Below are positions 5,560-5,957 of a DNA stretch of 5,957 nucleotides, one piece after another. Position 1 is the stretch's first letter. Each line of letters begins with the position of its first letter. The notes beneath the pieces were generated by a model that saw only the letters and a list, made by a program, of their open reading frames with translations, did no database searches and was not told the DNA's origin. Both the position numbers and the translations under genes were made by a program. The stretch spans positions 1-5,957 of the forward strand of contig JAIFNE010000185.1 in assembly GCA_020047875.1 (NCBI GenBank), given 5' to 3'. The DNA is from Hydrogenophaga sp. GTDB taxonomy: Bacteria; Pseudomonadota; Gammaproteobacteria; Burkholderiales; Burkholderiaceae_C.

Positions 5560-5957
5560 ATGTCCCCCACCGCTTCCTTTCGCGCCCTGTTCTGGTTTGC
5601 CCTGTTCACCGGCCTGGCCGTGGTGGCCTGGGTGGCCAGCGGCTTTGTGGGCACCAGCGCCTTCGCCCTGGGCATGACGCTGCTGATAGCCGGCGTTTAC
5701 CTGGGTGGCGCCTGGGAGTTGCGCGCCTTCGGCCAGACCACAAAGCGCCGTGGCCAGCGTGCCGCAGCCGCTGCAGCAGCTGGCCGACTGGTTGCCCCAG
5801 GTGCCCGCGTCGCTGCAGAGCGCGGTGCGCCAGCGCATCGAGGGCGAGCGCGGCGCGTTGCCCGGCCTGGCGCTCACGCCGTATCTGATCGGCCTGCTGG
5901 TGATGCTCGGCATGCTCGGCACCTTTCTGGGCATGGTGGTCACCTTCAAGGGCGCGG
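5560..5957 (+). CDS. DUF802 membrane protein, N-terminal part, with apparent frameshift
   Basis: Starts at ATG 5560 behind GAGAAA (5547-5552) and runs off the window. Two membrane helices come first: FRALFWFALFTGLAVVAWVA (residues 7-26) and ALGMTLLIAGVYLGGAW (36-52), followed by ELRAFGQTT. The matching continuation lies one frame over from 5744: SAVASVPQPL, QQLADWLPQVP, then RQRIEGERGALPGLALTPYL and IGLLVMLGMLGTFLGMVVTF, the DUF802 hallmark with a third helix rich in glycine. Only both frames together give a normal DUF802 protein. The downstream frame is closed by stops at 5675, 5684 and 5687, while the upstream frame meets no stop but becomes Ala/Arg-rich nonsense. DUF802 proteins are usually long, with coiled-coil tails and unknown function; the glycine-rich helix recalls MotA/ExbB/ZorA channel proteins. 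A sequencing error or a real inactivating mutation would both explain the shift. Confidence 0.82.
   Translation, partial: MSPTASFRALFWFALFTGLAVVAWVASGFVGTSAFALGMTLLIAGVYLGGAWELRAFGQTTKRRGQRAAAAAAAGRLVAPGARVAAERGAPAHRGRARRVARPGAHAVSDRPAGDARHARHLSGHGGHLQGR
5742..5744 (+). other. Apparent one-base insertion (AAA) causing frameshift in DUF802
   Basis: The upstream frame ends in QTT at ACA (5740-5742) and the DUF802-like frame resumes at AGC (5744-5746), so one A of the AAA run is surplus. Removing it gives a continuous QTTSAVASVPQPL. A three-A run is a short homopolymer, so an assembly slip is possible but not especially expected. No stop codon or recognised slippery motif supports programmed +1 shifting. 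Confidence 0.75.

Noticed and set aside
5740..5746. Programmed +1 frameshift in DUF802
   Set aside because: There is no in-frame stop, rare-codon pause or known slippery sequence at the site, and DUF802 genes are ordinarily read in a single frame.
1..5957. CRISPR array, tRNA or rRNA genes
   Set aside because: No regularly spaced direct repeats, cloverleaf sequences or rRNA signatures were seen; the only repeats are the two dispersed copies and local hairpins.

Overview
The window is GC-rich DNA with tightly packed bacterial genes. The protein families and gene neighbourhoods resemble a beta-proteobacterium of the Comamonadaceae type (Hydrogenophaga or Acidovorax relatives). That assignment is inferred from protein character and the repeat family, not from a marker gene.

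Layout, left to right. (1) Positions 1-446, minus strand: the N-terminal third of a TRZ/ATZ-family amidohydrolase, best called 8-oxoguanine deaminase, cut by the window edge. (2) Positions 447-538: a short divergent promoter region with a small near-palindrome. (3) Positions 539-1861, plus strand: a complete glycerate 2-kinase (TtuD/GckA, MOFRL type). Purine breakdown ends in glyoxylate and then glycerate, so this divergent pair may serve one catabolic theme. (4) Positions 1771-3216, minus strand: a cyclopropane-fatty-acid synthase family methyltransferase whose bicarbonate-site residues are all present. It carries an abnormal C-terminal tail of about 80 residues. The tail is encoded first by a dispersed repeat (copy A, about 1877-2013) and then antisense to the end of the glycerate kinase gene. 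(5) Positions 3217-3635: a 419-base non-coding stretch with one good inverted repeat. (6) Positions 3636-4364, plus strand: a NarL/FixJ-type response regulator with no kinase beside it. (7) Positions 4365-4779: no recognisable gene. It ends in copy B of the same repeat (4650-4778), here bounded by 21-base inverted arms like a MITE. (8) Positions 4780-5442: a DUF3348 protein. (9) Positions 5439-5558: a possible 39-codon coupled ORF. (10) Positions 5560 to the end: a DUF802 membrane protein with an apparent one-base frameshift, running off the window.

Two things stand out. First, the two repeat copies lie in the sense orientation of the neighbouring genes and are open in the same reading frame in both (shared peptide pieces RPQRGQFLP, PPHSPA and LQP). 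They differ by an internal indel of exactly 36 nt. One copy extends the end of an enzyme and the other sits at the very start of a gene, which resembles palindromic elements that insert inside protein genes. Second, the right edge opens a DUF3348-DUF802 cluster. DUF802 has a glycine-rich transmembrane segment reminiscent of MotA/ExbB/ZorA channel proteins. From memory, OmpA/MotB-like and DUF2894 genes usually follow it, so an undescribed ion-driven envelope machine is a reasonable hypothesis; the window ends before this can be seen.
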